Below are positions 13,500 through 23,759 of a DNA stretch of 64,000 bases, piece after piece. The notes below the pieces were generated by a model, which was given only the letters and a program-made list of their open reading frames with translations, had not been told where the DNA came from and ran no database searches. Made by a program: the position numbers and the translations under genes. Numbering within the stretch: the stretch's first letter is position 1; each line of letters starts with the position of its first letter. Origin of the DNA: Epiperipatus broadwayi (taxonomy: Eukaryota > Onychophora > Udeonychophora > Euonychophora > Peripatidae); contig JAQFVV010006216.1 in assembly GCA_028023455.1 (NCBI GenBank), forward strand, positions 501,001-565,000, read 5' to 3'.

Positions 13500-15951
13500 T
13501 GTAATGGACCGTATGTATATATGATCTCAAATGAAAATAAACATATGAACTTTTGCAACAATAATCATTAATTAACCAGGCTACTAACTTTGAGGCACCA
13601 AATGTAATGGACAATTAAACAAACATATTATGCTGACCACGTTGTGGTGTCCAAATGTAATGGAACATACGTTTACTTCATTATACCAATCATCAGTTAA
13701 CTGCGACCAACAGTTTGTGGTGCCAAATGTAATGGACAATATATCATATAAACATATTATACCCCAAATGTAATGGAACGTCAATATATGAGAAGAAAAT
13801 AATGCTTCAAACATTGGATGATAAACATAATGGAATATATATAATCTAAATGAATCCAATTGTTGAGAAAGCCTAATATAATAAATTGTATAATTTAAAT
13901 GAAGAAAGATAAAATTATCCCAGTTATATTTAAATAAATTGTTTATATGCCCTTCCAACTAGCTATATGTGAAATAAATCTAAAATCATATAGAGCAATG
14001 AGATCTATCCTTATAATTTATTTTCAAGGTTGATATAACTAACTAATCAAATATATATCAGAAACAAAGTGAATTCTATTAAATTCAATATACACATCTA
14101 ATAAGTAAATTTATGTATATCTAAACATATCAATGAACAATAATATGTGTAAGTAACTTAAAGACTAAACAATAAGTGAAATATGAAGTTATCTTCTATT
14201 AAATTGTGAATTCAATTAATTTCATAATGACTCTGGCACTAAAAGAAAAATAAGAATAAAATATTAATAATCTTTCAAATAAATTACAAAGGCATTACTT
14301 ATAAAACAAAATAGTACATCCTTTATTTCTATATTATGGTTTAATTTTAGGTAGTATCAATATTTTAAATAAGTTTTAAATACAAACCCAAATACAAATA
14401 TATATACTTGCAATAAGTATATATATTAAATAGATAAAGACATATTTGTGTTCAACAAGTATGCATTATTATAAACACAAATCCATATTTATATTTTTAA
14501 ATATTCAAAATTAAAAATAAATAAAAATAAAAGTATATTATATCCAGCAAATATATAAATTATTGTTTAGGTCTGCATAAGAATTATTACATGAAGTTAA
14601 AAAAAATGAAAATAGATAAATAAATAATAAAAAAAATATTTTTTTTTATAATAAAATTTGCGTATATAAATTTTACTTATTAAAATATATATATAGCAAC
14701 CCACATGCAACCCAAACTTATAAGCCATACTTTAAAATTTTAAATTACTTAAGTGTTAATTTTGACACCTGCTAAACGTTTGTTGTTGTTTTTTTTTTAG
14801 AAAACAAAATGCTTGAATTGAATAGAATGATATTTAAAAAAACGTTTTATTTTTATAATTAAATAAAAAAAATATATCGATCTCAAATACATATATATCA
14901 TTTATATTAATAAAATTATATACTACCTTTTGTTTTAAAGTTTAACTTGTTTATTTTTCTTTTCAAAGTCAACTTATTCCATTGTTTTATTCCTATATTC
15001 ATTTAATATTAGAATGCATTCTAATTAAAGTGAAGAAACTATCACGTTAGAGAAAATTGTCAATTCTTGGATGTATGTATATTTTTATCCTTCTAAAATT
15101 TCTTTCCTTGAAAAATAAATAAATAAATTGAAATGTTGAATCCAATATATTAATTCTAGTTACCTCCAGATTATTATTAGATTGACCATTATAGATTCCA
15201 GATAGCTATGTCAAATTTCGGCTTCAGACGCGTTGAAATTCATGTGTTGAAATTTCCTTAGTTTTTCTTTTAAACTGCTTTGGAATAAATGAAATGAAAT
15301 GGCGCAGCTCCTTGGCTGCGATATATATATATTAGCCAGTCATCATTTATGTATTGATTACAGAAATTTATATTATTCCACTATTCTTAAGAATGGCAAT
15401 TTCAAAGAAACAAAGTACAACAAATTTTTATCTTTTAGTTTGTTTTATCACTATCTTTTTATTAATAATAATGGCCTCTTTTTTTGTTGTTGTTGTTGTT
15501 GTTCCCCACGCGCCAGCAAATGCAGTTTTGAAAACCATTGTTACATATGTTTTCTTTTAAACAATTAACATTCAAAAAAAACATATTAATCATATAAAAA
15601 AATATTAAATCTAAAATTTATTTGACAGCTTTAAATATATATATACATAAATAATAACATTACATTTTTTTAATAATCACTACAAATAAAATAATCTTTT
15701 TTTTTATAATCAACAATCTATATGTCTTTATTTATCTTTAATAATTAAATATTCACAGTGATGTACTATCAACATATAAATAAAATAATAACTCCAAACA
15801 ATAACTATAACTAATAACCATAAACAATAATAATACTTCATATATAAACATCAACTCAAAGAGATTTTTTTTAATAACAAATGATAATTTTTAAAATATA
15901 GATAGACTTATCAATATTTACAATACCCCCTAATCCACCAAAAAAAATGTC
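13500..15951 (+). repeat. left copy of the 2.45-kb terminal repeat
   Basis: Starts at TGTAATGGACC just after a (TA)n run and ends at AAAAATGTC, where similarity with the right copy stops. The first 330 bases hold the palindrome-plus-14-mer modules (CCAAATGTAATGGA at 13598, 13651, 13723 and 13764). The rest is AT-rich with no convincing gene. The small frame at 15299-15568, which opens with ATGGCGCAGCTCC, is present in both copies but is low-complexity downstream (a run of Phe, Val or Cys from a GTT repeat) and differs between copies by frame, so I do not call it a gene. Confidence 0.85.
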
Positions 15952-16136
15952 TTTTCAAATAACTAATGAATTATGAGATATTGAAAAAAAAATACTTCTC
16001 AAATTTGTAATCTTTCTAAGGACTAACATGGTTTAAAGAATATTACTTTTCTTATTAATAACCATATTCATTTGTTCATATCTATCTTTCAGATCATCAA
16101 GATCTTTGTCCAAATTTTCTTTAAAAAAAATAATAA

Positions 16137-16556
16137 TCAAAAGTGCCTTTTTAATTCTTCTTGAAAAGAATTTCCAGTATGTTGAACTTTGTGAAGAAGT
16201 TTGCTTTGATTTACAAGATTTTTATATAACGTTTTGCTATAATTCAATCGCTTTAGAATAATTTTGAGATCAGTATCTAAAGATTTTGTTATGATCTCCT
16301 TAGATTCTGCCTCTATATCCTTTATGTAAATACTAACTTGCTCATAAGCACTAACATAACTCTTAATTTTATCAACAACAGTTGCTATTTTATCAGATAA
16401 TCTATTATCTTTCATTTGACTATCCTGATAAACATCATCGACTTGAGTAAGTCTTTGTTTTACTTCACTTGTTTTATGTTCAATTGGAAACAATACTTTG
16501 GGTAATATTGAATGGTATTCATTCAAATTTTCTAAATAATCCTTTAAAAATTTCAA
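16137..16556 (-). CDS. lysine-rich helical frame inside the large element, unknown function
   Basis: A 139-codon open frame on the minus strand with no ATG at its 5' end (the first codon is TTG), so it is probably the tail of a longer frame now broken upstream. It is rich in Lys, Glu, Leu, Ser and Asp and predicted by eye to be mostly helical, with segments such as DVYQDSQMKDNRLSDKIATV and IEAESKEIITKSLD. No cysteine cluster, zinc knuckle or catalytic motif is present. It follows, in the same direction, two other minus-strand frames of the element. This fits a structural (gag-like) or accessory role, but that is inference from position and composition. The left terminal repeat begins about 190 bases beyond its end. 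Confidence 0.4.
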   Translation of the reverse strand: MKFLKDYLENLNEYHSILPKVLFPIEHKTSEVKQRLTQVDDVYQDSQMKDNRLSDKIATVVDKIKSYVSAYEQVSIYIKDIEAESKEIITKSLDTDLKIILKRLNYSKTLYKNLVNQSKLLHKVQHTGNSFQEELKRHF

Positions 16557-16599
16557 ATCAGATTGATGTGATACAACTTCAACATTGAAAAAAAAAATT

Positions 16600-16961
16600 T
16601 CTGAAAATTATTTTGTTTTACAACATTAATATTATCCTGTTTTATATCAATTCTTTTCAGTTTAACTTTAGGTCTACTTAAATCTCCTTCCTTAGCTATA
16701 TTTTATCGAACAAAATCTTTACTAATCACATCATCTTTTCTTATTTTAAGTTTAATTTTAGCTTTGCCAATTTCTTTTCCTCATCAATCATCCTTCTACC
16801 AAGATTTAGAACAAATATTTTTATCATTCTTCTAAATTATACCTTTGCTTTACCTACATCTCTTTCCTTGTCAATATTCTCTCTAAGAAAATCAATATTA
16901 TTTATCATTCCTTCTACAACTTTAAGTTTAACTTTGGCCTTTCTAATATCTTTTATAAAGT
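16600..16961 (-). pseudogene. frameshifted continuation with repeated K-A-K-x-K-L-K units
   Basis: Downstream of the 16962 stop the minus strand keeps the same flavour in other frames. Segments such as IRKAKVKLKVVEG, INNIDFLRENIDKERDVGKAKV, KIRKDDVISKDFV and KEGDLSRPKVKLKRID repeat a pattern of an AKxKLK strand followed by a DFL/DFV turn. The last residues of the frame above (GKAKIKLKMIKDGLINIDFL) belong to the same series. The units are separated by stops and single-base shifts, so this was once one longer repetitive protein. Function is unknown. Confidence 0.5.
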
Positions 16962-17498
16962 CTATATTTTCTTCAAAAAATCTATATTAATCAGACCATC
17001 TTTTATCATTTTAAGTTTGATCTTAGCTTTTCCAATTTCTTTTATATAATTTATACTTCCTTTAAGATAATTTATTTTAAACATCTCTCTACTCAACTCT
17101 TTGAATTTTACTTTAATTTTCTTCATATTTTTATTTTTAAATTTTACTTTGGTTTTACATACTTTCATCTTTCTATTACAATTTTCATAAAGAAAATTCT
17201 CTTTAGGTTTCTTTACCTTTTTATTTCTCTCAAATTTCAATAAGATATATCTTACTAACTTTGTCCTGCTGAGATACTTATAAAATAAGTCATTTCTATT
17301 GCAACAATGGTACAAATTCTCATTGAAATACTTATTCTCTAATATATCTAAAAATATACTTTCTTGGTACCACAAAAAATTACCATGATACTGTTCTTTA
17401 TAAGATAATATCTTATGATTAAGATAATTTGTCATATCCAGACAAAATTTATTGAATTCAACACTCATGTTACTATATACTAAACACTTTGCATGCAC
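16962..17498 (-). CDS. basic protein frame of the large element, unknown function
   Basis: A 178-codon open frame on the minus strand. It opens without ATG (GTG at 17498; an internal ATG gives MSVEFNKFCLDM a few codons later). It begins 15 bases after the stop of the coiled-coil frame at 17513, so the two may be one polyprotein joined by a shift. The first third is aromatic and cysteine-bearing (YHCCNRNDLFYKYLSRTKLV), and the last two thirds are very basic (KVKFKNKNMKKIKVKFKEL). The C-terminus runs into the AKIKLK repeat series. Cysteines at CC and later in NCNRKMKVCK do not form a CCHC knuckle. Basic composition suggests nucleic-acid contact, but this is only inference. Confidence 0.45.
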   Translation of the reverse strand: MHAKCLVYSNMSVEFNKFCLDMTNYLNHKILSYKEQYHGNFLWYQESIFLDILENKYFNENLYHCCNRNDLFYKYLSRTKLVRYILLKFERNKKVKKPKENFLYENCNRKMKVCKTKVKFKNKNMKKIKVKFKELSREMFKINYLKGSINYIKEIGKAKIKLKMIKDGLINIDFLKKI

Positions 17499-17512
17499 TC
17501 TACCATCATTGG

Positions 17513-18013
17513 CTATAATTCCTTGATTTTCTCCTTCATTTCACTACTTATTTCTTCGAATTTTGCTTTCAAAGAATTAGCTTCAACCATTGTCTCTTCT
17601 CTGTATTTTTCCATCTTTTCATCAAATTTTATTTCTACTCTCCTAACACTATTATCTACCAGAGCTTTTAATTCATCTTTTAATTCCCTAGAAAGTTCAT
17701 TAGAATTGACTTTCATCTCAGTTCTAAGTTCCTCTTTTAGTTCACCAGAGTTAGTTTTTAAACTAGTCTCTAGTTTCTGGGAAAGTTCATCAGAATTTGT
17801 TTTTAATTTAAATTCTAGTTTCTGGGAAAGTTCATCAGAATTTGTTTTTAATCTAGAGGAAGGTTCATCATAATTGGTATTTAATCTAGACTCTAGTCTC
17901 TTTAAGTTGGTTTTCATCTCAGCTCTAAGATCTTTTAATTCCACTCTAAATTTTTCCAAAAAATCTCTTAAATCAAAATCACCACTAACTGGCATTTCAC
18001 TACTGTTATCCAT
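17513..18013 (-). CDS. coiled-coil protein with 11- and 15-residue repeats, possibly gag-like
   Basis: A 166-residue frame opening with a true ATG at 18013 (A at -3, G at +4). Residues 1-32 are acidic. From residue 33 the chain is a regular repeat: two 11-residue units (starting at 33 and 44) and then 15-residue units starting at 55, 70, 85, 100 and 115. The core units read LKTNSDELSQKLE and close variants. The last 40 residues are a further charged helix (EKMEKYREETMVEANSLKAK). Cysteine is absent. Repeats of 11 and 15 residues fit right-handed coiled coils, so an elongated, oligomeric protein is likely. It is the first frame downstream of the right terminal repeat in the minus direction, which is where a gag would sit, about 1.8 kb from the putative primer-binding site. 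No capsid motif is recognisable. Confidence 0.6.
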   Translation of the reverse strand: MDNSSEMPVSGDFDLRDFLEKFRVELKDLRAEMKTNLKRLESRLNTNYDEPSSRLKTNSDELSQKLEFKLKTNSDELSQKLETSLKTNSGELKEELRTEMKVNSNELSRELKDELKALVDNSVRRVEIKFDEKMEKYREETMVEANSLKAKFEEISSEMKEKIKEL

Positions 18014-18055
18014 TATTATTAGAACTACAATATTATATACTCATAAAAAAATCTA

Positions 18056-18058
<3 letters not shown>

Positions 18059-18133
<75 letters not shown>
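18059..18133. repeat. (TA)n tract inside the large element
   Basis: A pure (TA)n run lies about 45 bases upstream (minus-strand sense) of the coiled-coil frame. Confidence 0.97.
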
Positions 18134-18135
<2 letters not shown>

Positions 18136-18799
18136 CTATATAGTAATTACCACAGATCAAGGGCTCACCATCTCCAATCATTATCCCAACAAACAATTAC
18201 TCAACTAAGCAAAATACAAGCCTTTTAATTTTATTATTCATAGTAGCTATCCGACAATCTAAATTTCAGTTGTTTGAACTCATGAACTTCTTGGCTTAAA
18301 AAAAAAATCTCATCTATTACCATAACATCAACAAATTTCTCTAATATATATATATATATGTAGAGAGTAACAACTGAGATCACTAGCTAACATTTATTTA
18401 TATGTAATTATAATAAATATTCTACACCTATACAATATTGAAATGTGGAAATTTCATATCAAATTCAATATAACCTTGAAATATTTAAAATACAACTAAA
18501 TGTTCACATGCCTTAAAAATAACTAATTTGATAATATAGTGAGACAACTTTCTCATTCAAAATAATGGTAGTTAAATATAAAATGCTTAAATTGATGCCT
18601 ATAAATTTTCTGGACCTTAAAACTTAATACCATTTTATATAGATAAAAAAAATCAACTTCACTAATTATTAACTTTTGTGCCCGAAACATTTTACTAAGA
18701 TTGTACTAATGCAGTTTATCATCAACAAATATTCACTAATTGAACTTCATGTTTAAAGTCACTTACAATGGAAAATAAAACATTGATATGTTTGTTTTT

Positions 18800-18885
18800 C
18801 AAACCCTAATTGATAATCAATGTAATAGATTATTTGTCACCAACAATAATCGATTAACCAAGCACCTAAGTTTGGTGCTATATAT
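18800..18885 (+). repeat. internal copy of the palindrome module
   Basis: AACAATAATCGATTAACCAAG followed by GCACCTAAGTTTGGTGC matches the left-arm segment 13555-13600 (ACAATAATCATTAATTAACCAGG, then CTAACTTTGAGGCACC). Here the final palindrome, GCACC...GGTGC, is perfect, but the 14-mer after it is missing. It indicates that modules have moved or duplicated inside the element. Confidence 0.6.
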
Positions 18886-19160
18886 ATTTATGTTATATAC
18901 TCATCTATTCCTCTAAAGATCTGACAGATACTGACAGCCAAAAGAATGATTAGCATTTCACAATTTTGAGTTAGATAAAAGAATTCAATCACTGCTCTTA
19001 AAGCATACAATGTTCCATGAACACTCAGATGATCATCACATTTCAGTCTCTCTAAGCTACTACAACCCATAATAGTTTTCTGCAAACAATATTATACTAC
19101 CCTGCTTACATCTAAGTCTTAGGGGTCATTATTTATAAAATATTTCCTTGCTCATCTTTG

Positions 19161-19317
<157 letters not shown>

Positions 19318-19814
19318 AAATCATGGCAGGACTACTATTAACTGCTTCATGATAAATAGTAACAAATATCAAAATTTGGGTTGGAGCAATGAATTAGATC
19401 AATCAGTCACAAGTGTCATGAATACATCACACCCTCAAGACAACGACAAAATTCCCTATCCAACATCAATACTTGCAATAGAACCAACCAAACTCCAACA
19501 ATCAAATATCCAATCTAACCCTCAAAATTATAGATTTTCTACAACATAAACTTTCCAAATATGGACAAAATTATTACTTTATAATTTAATGCCATCAATA
19601 TAATTTTTAAAGTGAAATTAAGGTATTTCATGACTGTATTTATCTCTCATCATAAAAAAATACAATAACAGTAACCATCACCATCTAAACATATATAAAA
19701 AAAATTTACACAAAAATGCTTCTCTTTCTTTAAACTATACATCTCACATCAAGATATATACTACACATCTCTCAGGTATGTGGGGTATTTCAAGCCCTAA
19801 TTAGCTTATTTTAT

Positions 19815-19834
19815 GCCCTAGTTGTTGCGCCAAA
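19815..19834 (-). promoter_or_regulatory. possible tRNA primer-binding site
   Basis: Immediately inside the CCATTACA end of the right terminal repeat, minus-strand sense, the sequence is TT then TGGCGCAACAACTAGGG. A TGG start a few bases after an LTR end is the usual look of a primer-binding site. No tRNA match was tested, so this rests on position and the TGG only. Confidence 0.35.
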
Positions 19835-22285
19835 TGTAATGGACATTTTTTTTCGGTAGATTAGAGGGTATTGTAAATATCGATAAATCTATCTATATTT
19901 TAAAAATCATTTGTTGTTATTAAAAAAAATCTCTTTGATTTGATGTTTATATATGGAGTATTATTATTGTTTATGGTTATCAGTTATATTTATAGTTGTT
20001 TTGGATATATTATTTTATTTATTAGTTAATGGTACATCGCTGTGAATATTTAATTATTAAAGATAAATAAAGACATATAAATTGTTGATTATAAAAAAGA
20101 TTATTTTATTTGTAGTGATTATTAAAAAATGCAATATTATTATTTATGTATATATATATTTTAAAAGCTGTCAAATAAATTTTCAATTTAATATTTTTTT
20201 ATATGGTTAATATTTTTTTTGAATGTTAATTGTTTAAAATAAAACATATGTAACAATGGTTTTCAAAACAGCATTTTCTAGCATGTGGAACAACAGCAGC
20301 AACAAAAAAGAGGCCATTATTATTAATAAAAAGATAGTGATAAAACAAACTAAAAGATAAAAATTTGTTGTACTTTGTTTCTTTGAAATTGCCATTCTTA
20401 AGAATAGTGGAATAATATAAATTTCTGTAATCAATACATAAATGATGACTGGCTAATATATATATATATCGCAGCCAAGGAGCTGTGCCATTTCCTTTCA
20501 TTTATTCCAAAGCAGTTTAAAAGAAAAACTAAGGAAATTTCAACACATGAATTTCAACGTGTCTGAAGCCAAAATTTGACATAGCTATCTGGAATCTATA
20601 ATGGTCAATCTAATAATAATCTGGAGGTAACTAGAATTAATATATTGGATTCAACATTTCAATTTCTTTATTTATTTTTCAAGGAAAGAAATTTTAGAAG
20701 GATAAAAATATACATACATCCAAGAATTGACAATTTTCTCTAACGTGATAGTTTCTTCACTTTAACTAGAATGCATTCTAATATTAAACGAATAAAGGAA
20801 TAAAACAATGGAATAAGTTCACTTTGAAAAGAAAAATAAACAAGTTAAACTAAAACAAAAGGTAGTAAATAATTTTATTAATATAAATGATATATATATA
20901 TTTTTGAGATCGATATTTTTTTTTTATTTAATTATAAAAATAAAACGTTTTTATAAATATCATTCTATTTAATTCAAGTGTTTTGTTTTCTAAAAAACAA
21001 CAAATGTTTAACAGGTGTCAAAATTAACACTTAAGTAATTTAAAATTTTAAAGTATGGCTTATAAGTTTGGGTTGCATATGGGTTGCTATATGTATATTT
21101 TAATAAGTAAAATTTATATATGCAAATTTTATTATAAAAAAAAAAATATTTTTTTCTTATTTATTTATTTATTTTCATTTTTTTTAACTTCATGTAATAA
21201 TTCTTATGCAGACCTAAACAATAATTTATATATTTGCTGGATATAATATACTTTTATTTTTATTTATTTTTAATTTTGAATATTTAAAAATATAAATATG
21301 GATTTGTGTTTATAGTAATGCATACTTGTTGAACACAAATATGTCTTTATCTATTTAATATATATACTTATTGCAAGTATATATATATATTTGTATTTGG
21401 GTTTGTATTTAAAACTTATTTAAAATATTGATACTACCTAAAATTAAACCATAATATAGAAATAAAGGATGTACTATTTTGTTTTATAAGTAATGCCTTT
21501 GTAATTTATTTGAGAGATTATTAATATTTTATTCTTATTTTTCTTTTAGTGCCAGAGTCATTATGAAATTAATTGAATTCACAATTTAATAGAAGATAAC
21601 TTCATATTTCACTTATTGTTTAGTCTTTAAGTTACTTACACATATTATTGTTCATTGATATGTTTAGATATACATAAATTTACTTATTAGATGTGTATAT
21701 TGAATTTAATAGAATTCCCTTTCTTTCTGATATATATTTGATTAGTTAGTTATATCAACCTTGAAAATAAATTATAAGGATAGATCTCATTGCTCTATAT
21801 GATTTTAGATTTATTTCATGTGTAGCTAGTTGGAAGGGTATATAAACAATTTATTTAAATATAACTGGGATAATTTTATCTTTCTTCATTTAAATTATAC
21901 AATTTATTATATTAGGCTTTCTCAACAATTGGATTCATTTAGATTATATATATTCCATTACGTTTATCATCCAATGTTTGAATCATTATTTTCTTCTCAT
22001 ATATTGATGTTCCATTACATTTGAGGTATAATATGTTTATATGATATATTGTCCATTACATTTGGCACCACAAACTGTTGGTCCCAGTTAACTGATGATT
22101 GGTATAATGGAGTAAAAGTATTTTCCATTATATTTGGACACCACAACATGGCCAGCATAATAAGTTTGTTTAATTGTCCATTACATTTGGTGCCTCAAAG
22201 TTAGGAGCCTGGTTAATTAATGATTATTGTTGCAAAAGTCCATATGTTTATTTTCATTTGAGATCATATATACATATGGTCCATT

Positions 22286-22288
<3 letters not shown>
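19835..22288 (-). repeat. right copy of the 2.45-kb terminal repeat
   Basis: Inverted partner of 13500-15951, similar along its whole length with scattered substitutions and small indels. Its two ends are TGTAATGGAC and GTCCATTACA on the minus strand, so unlike the left copy it has both LTR-like termini. The module array lies at 22011-22190 (complement of CCAAATGTAATGGA at 22011, 22052, 22124 and 22177), with base changes in two of the four. Confidence 0.85.

Positions 22289-22365
<77 letters not shown>
22289..22365. repeat. (TA)n tract flanking the right end of the large element
   Basis: A pure (TA)n run begins directly at the TGTAATGG terminus. Confidence 0.97.
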
Positions 22366-22366
<1 letters not shown>

Positions 22367-23221
22367 CATTAATTTAATATATTGTGTCCTTTTTATTAGG
22401 TTTGATAAGGTTTTAAAAGCCAATTTCTTTTAAAAAAAAATAAATTAAAAGAAATCTAAGTATTGTAAGTGCTATAATAATGTTGATAGGGTTTTAAAAA
22501 CTGTGTTGAGATAATTTAAAAGTTATAAAACTATTTAAAGTTATTATAAAATGTTAAATAATATATTATAAAAGTTAAATAATATAATTTTGTATGGTTG
22601 GGAGAACTGGCCATAGTTATAATGATTTAAAATTATGCAATAGAAGTGTTATTAAACAAGCTGTTGAAAAACTAATTTTAAATAATGTTTGATATTTAAA
22701 TAAGTTATTAAATTTATTTTATAAAATTAGATTTAAATTTATATTATAACTATTTATTAAAAGTTTTAGTATTTTATGCTATAAACAAGTGTATTCTATT
22801 TTATTTATTGTTTAAATAATATCAAAACTTATTACTCCAAATTTTATCATTATATTTTATTATTTTTATAATGTAATATTTTTGCAATTAAATATTTAGT
22901 TAATTTCATTTCAGACGGTGAAGATAAAAATTCCAACATTTTGTCTGAAATTATGGTCATGTGACTAACAATGCATGTATTTTTTTGTGTGCTTGCAAGG
23001 TTGAAAGTTTTTAAAAATTACTTTCAGAAATGTTTAAAATTGAGAATATTTGAATATCATAAAAATAAATATAGGAAACTATTAAATTAATTATTTTAAA
23101 AAATTTGAAGTTAATAAAGATAAACTAAAAATGGATACATTAGAAATAAGTGTTAGTTAAATTGATAAAGAATTATTTAAAATATGTTATTTTAAAGTAT
23201 TTAATTTTGTTTAAGTATAAT
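22366..23221. other. unassigned AT-rich interval
   Basis: No readable frame, RNA or repeat. Confidence 0.5.
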
Positions 23222-23296
23222 TGTAATAATAATCAGCCATTAAGCTAATGTACATGTGCTTTATGGATTTTATTTATAAATGAATACTTTCACTTT
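23222..23296 (+). repeat. first copy of a 75-bp repeat starting TGTAATAATAATCAGCC
   Basis: Matches 23555-23629 with a few changes (TGTAATAATAATCAGCCA, TAAGCTAATG[T/C]ACATGTGC, TGGATTTTA). The copies are 333 bp apart. A third copy is inverted at 48053-48103. Confidence 0.85.
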
Positions 23297-23554
23297 CCAA
23301 ACACAAGATAAAGTATCTGTGAAAAGATGGAATGAATTCATCTATCCTCTCAACCCAAATGTTTAAGTATGGGAAAATCTTAAGCATCTGGAAATGAGAG
23401 CATGAAGATACTAAACAATCACATTAAGTTACCTTTACTATGCCTGAATAAATGACACTTGTGAAATTTACTAGAATTTATGATATGTCATTCTTGGTTG
23501 AAATTAAACATATGTAAATAAGATATTATTTTATATAGCATGATGTTTTTAAAC

Positions 23555-23754
23555 TGTAATAATAATCAGCCAATAAGCTAATGCACATGTGCTTTGTGGA
23601 TTTTAATTATAAATGAATACTCTCATGGATTCAAGTAATCAATCAGATGATAATTAGAGAAGGTATATAAATGGGGGCTCACACTTCTTCATTATTCTTT
23701 CTTTTCTTATTCTTTATTATTAATAGTTAATGTAGTACCCAGTATATTACTACA
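23555..23754 (+). mobile_element. possible 200-bp solo LTR
   Basis: Starts TGTAATAATA, contains TATATAAATGGGGGCTC at about 23666 (TATA box followed by a GC-richer start region) and ends TATATTACTACA, giving TG...CA termini whose last bases are roughly complementary. A second copy of the first 75 bp lies at 23222, and a third is inverted at 48103. This is the layout of a small LTR, but no internal region or target duplication is visible. Confidence 0.4.
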
Positions 23755-23759
23755 AGATG

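Noticed and set aside
15299-15568. Small ORF present in both terminal repeats, starting ATGGCGCAGCTCC
   Set aside because: It is interrupted by (TA) and GTT runs, its frame differs between the two copies, and no motif is visible; its conservation follows from the duplication.
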